In this document: positions 5,178 through 6,888 of the stretch, piece after piece
Layout: each line of letters begins with the position of its first letter
Numbering within the stretch: position 1 is the stretch's first letter
Source: Planctomycetota bacterium
GTDB taxonomy: Bacteria > Planctomycetota > Planctomycetia > Isosphaerales > Isosphaeraceae
Reading direction: 5' to 3'
DNA length: 6,888 bases
Assembly: GCA_021777685.1 (NCBI GenBank)
Contig: JAJYDH010000357.1
Coordinates: forward strand, 1 to 6,888
Made by a program: the position numbers and the translations under genes
The notes under the pieces: generated by a model
The model's input: only the letters and a program-made list of their open reading frames with translations
What the model was told of the DNA's origin: nothing
Databases searched by the model: none

Positions 5178-6888
5178 TCAATCCACGACGTAACGGAACT
5201 TATACCGCCCCTCCGGCGCCACGTCTCCGCCCAGATAGAAGCCCATGACATCCCCGGGACGCTGGGCATTGTCCACCCACTTGAAGTCGAACGCCAGCGG
5301 GCCGTCCCCCTCGGGGAGCCCGAGTGCCGCTCGCGGGATGGCCAGGTGGAGGGCGTCTCCGGCCGTCCGGAGCCGGACGCGGGCGACCTTCTCCCATTTC
5401 CAGCCGCCGAGGCTCCGCTCCAGCCAGGTCGAGCCGTCCCCTTCGACCGTCCGGTTGACGACGAAGTCGAAGCCCTCCCAGCCGGTCTTCGGGTCGCGGT
5501 CGGCGTCGATCAGGAGCCACATCCAGGCCGGGCCATCGCGGGGCGTGAGCGCCTCCCGGGTCCGGGCCTGAAAGAAGACGTCCCGGCGGTCCCGGGCGAC
5601 CTTGAGGGCCACCAGGTCGTTGCGGCCCGAGCGGTCGGCGTAGTGCGTCCCGCCGGCGCCGTCGGAGTCGCGGGGGGCGGTGTCGCCCGCGTCGTCGAGG
5701 AACTCGGGGGCGACGTCGTCCCACTGCTTGAAGTCGCCGTCGAGGTCGATCGTCTTCGCGGGCGAGCCCTTCGGCAGCGGCGCAACCCCTTTGTAGCGGC
5801 GGACGTTGGCGACGAGCTGATGATAATAGTCGTCGCCGTGGCCGCCCTTCATCGGCTCGATGTCGCGGCTGTATTCGCGGTCGAACTGGTCGACGAACAC
5901 GACCGAGGCGCCGGGCTTCCCCCAACGGCCGGCGATCCACTCGTTCCAGCCGGTGACGAGGACGAACGGCGGGTCGAGCTCGAACGCCCGCCTCCATTGC
6001 TCCTGGAAGTTCCCCCCGCGGTCGACCGCGCCCGGGGGCGTGTCGCGGCCCTTGTCGTGGAAGCTCCGCCCCCGGGCGTTGCCGGCGCTCATGTTCGTGA
6101 CCCGGCCGTCGGAGTCGCGGAGGTTCTGCGCCACCGAGACGTTCACCTGCTCGGGCCGCTTCGGGTCGTCGGTGTAGCCGTAGGGCTGGGGGTAGGTCGC
6201 CTCCCAGTGCCAGGCGTAAGGGGTGTTGACCAGCGTGAACGGCCAGTGGGCCTTGCGGAGCGTGAAGGATTCCCGAAGCTCGGGCGGAGCCTCGGCCGGG
6301 TCGCAGAGCAGGAGCGGCTTCCCCTCCCAGATGAACCAGAGGTCGCGGAACCTGCCCGGCCGGTAGAGGTCCCGGTCCAGCCTCCGGGCGGTCTGCCCGG
6401 CGTTCGTGTTCACCATGAACGCGATCTGCGGGGTCCGCCCGCCCGAGGCGCGGACCTCGGCGAAGACCTCGCAGAGCCTGGTGTAGACCTCGGGATAGGT
6501 CTGGGCGTTGGTGGCGTCGAAGATCAGGGTGTCGACCCCCGCGTCGGCCAGGAGCCGGGCATGCCGGCGGATCACCCAGGGGTCGGCGCTCAGGTAGTAG
6601 CCGTACAGCGGCTCGGCCCAGTAGTGATACATCCCGATCGGCCCCCAGAGCTTCGACTCCGGATGACGGACCGCGTCGGGGTCGACCGCCAGGATCTTCG
6701 AGACGTCATAGGGCCCATCCCCCTCCGGCCGCTTGCCGCCCCGGTTGTCGTGCCAGAGGAAGTAGAACATCCCCACGAACCGGTCCGCCCGAGGCCCCGG
6801 GACCTCCCCGGCCATCGGCAAGGATCGCCCCAGGCCGTCCGTCGCCGGCCAGGGCGGCACCGGGCTCGACCTCGCGGCGACCTCCTGG
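5178..6888 (-). CDS. GH71/99-like glycoside hydrolase with C-terminal CBM9/DOMON-like domain, 5' partial
   Basis: The frame is open to the right edge, so the N-terminus is probably missing. The first visible codons (QEVAARSSP) look like the region just after a signal peptide, followed by WPATDGLGRSLP. A GTG at 6860 with GAGG 9 bases upstream is a possible internal start but would leave no export signal. Numbering from that GTG, residues 28-360 form a barrel-like domain: RFVGMFYFLWH (27-37), a WGPIGMYHYWAEPLYGYY stretch (72-89), DTLIFDATN (110-118), IAFMVNTNAG (146-155) and FVLVTGWNEWIAGRWG (299-314). The WNEW pattern and its context match GH71/GH99-like domains acting on complex glycans. Residues 368-560 (TIDLDGDFKQWDDVAP at 370-385, WMWLLIDADRDPKTGWEG, VMGFYLGGDV) look like the beta-sandwich CBM9/DOMON-like module often attached to planctomycete hydrolases. 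Substrate and exact GH family are not determinable here. It is a secreted polysaccharide-degradation gene in all likelihood, functionally unrelated to the P460 block. Confidence 0.85.
   Translation of the reverse strand, partial: QEVAARSSPVPPWPATDGLGRSLPMAGEVPGPRADRFVGMFYFLWHDNRGGKRPEGDGPYDVSKILAVDPDAVRHPESKLWGPIGMYHYWAEPLYGYYLSADPWVIRRHARLLADAGVDTLIFDATNAQTYPEVYTRLCEVFAEVRASGGRTPQIAFMVNTNAGQTARRLDRDLYRPGRFRDLWFIWEGKPLLLCDPAEAPPELRESFTLRKAHWPFTLVNTPYAWHWEATYPQPYGYTDDPKRPEQVNVSVAQNLRDSDGRVTNMSAGNARGRSFHDKGRDTPPGAVDRGGNFQEQWRRAFELDPPFVLVTGWNEWIAGRWGKPGASVVFVDQFDREYSRDIEPMKGGHGDDYYHQLVANVRRYKGVAPLPKGSPAKTIDLDGDFKQWDDVAPEFLDDAGDTAPRDSDGAGGTHYADRSGRNDLVALKVARDRRDVFFQARTREALTPRDGPAWMWLLIDADRDPKTGWEGFDFVVNRTVEGDGSTWLERSLGGWKWEKVARVRLRTAGDALHLAIPRAALGLPEGDGPLAFDFKWVDNAQRPGDVMGFYLGGDVAPEGRYKFRYVVD

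Noticed and set aside
4513..5181. N-terminal extension of the regulator frame up to 5181
   Set aside because: The extra 223 codons do not resemble a sensor domain, cover the permease remnant in another phase, and the strong ribosome-binding site at 4512 gives a normal family length.
1..6888. CRISPR arrays, tRNA or rRNA genes, insertion sequences
   Set aside because: No regularly spaced repeat family, cloverleaf with conserved TTCRA arm, rRNA-like stretch, transposase frame or terminal inverted repeat was seen; the only long repeat pair is the 43-bp one.

Overview
The window is very GC-rich, with strong G/C preference at third codon positions. Its genes are loosely packed and often carry Pro/Glu-rich low-complexity tails. 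The gene content (tandem cytochrome P460 proteins, a GH71/99-like hydrolase with a sugar-binding-type C-terminal domain, and an ABC permease start typical of planctomycetes) suggests a planctomycete, probably of the Isosphaeraceae type. This assignment is an inference from protein style; no rRNA or other marker gene is present.

Layout from left to right. (1) Positions 1-1236, minus strand: the 5' part of a gene for a membrane-anchored, acidic, Pro-rich protein that runs off the left edge. It is easy to miss because larger shadow frames lie over it. (2) Positions 1438-1869, plus strand: an AhpD/carboxymuconolactone-decarboxylase-like peroxidase-related enzyme with a complete E-x11-C-x2-C-x3-H site. 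(3) A hairpin at 1900-1930 separates it from a convergent minus-strand block. In transcription order the block is a Crp/Fnr-family regulator (3835-4512), two cytochrome P460 paralogs (3099-3698 and 2478-3050) and an RclC/YkgB-type DUF417 membrane protein (1929-2408). (4) Positions 4629-5133, minus strand: what looks like a collapsed ABC-2 permease, with the N-terminus and C-terminus in different frames and the middle missing. (5) Positions 5178-6888, minus strand: most of a GH71/99-like glycoside hydrolase with a C-terminal CBM9/DOMON-like domain, cut by the right edge.

The most interesting part is the regulator-P460-P460-RclC block. Just upstream of the first P460 gene is a perfect palindrome, TGTCATCCTGATGACA, with exact Crp/Fnr geometry (TGTCA-N6-TGACA). 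Its centre lies 41.5 bp upstream of the start point implied by a TAGCAT -10 box, which is classical class II activator spacing. The regulator gene sits directly upstream and has neither the visible cAMP-site pattern nor an Fnr-type cysteine cluster. The simplest reading is a self-contained response module: the regulator senses a small molecule, possibly NO or another reactive species, and switches on periplasmic P460 haem proteins and an RclC-like membrane protein.

The whole block is flanked by two direct copies of a 43-bp sequence (1836-1878 and 4605-4647, two mismatches). These copies coincide with the 3' end of the AhpD-like gene and the 3' end of the permease remnant. The arrangement suggests that the 2.7-kb module was inserted between two formerly convergent neighbours.
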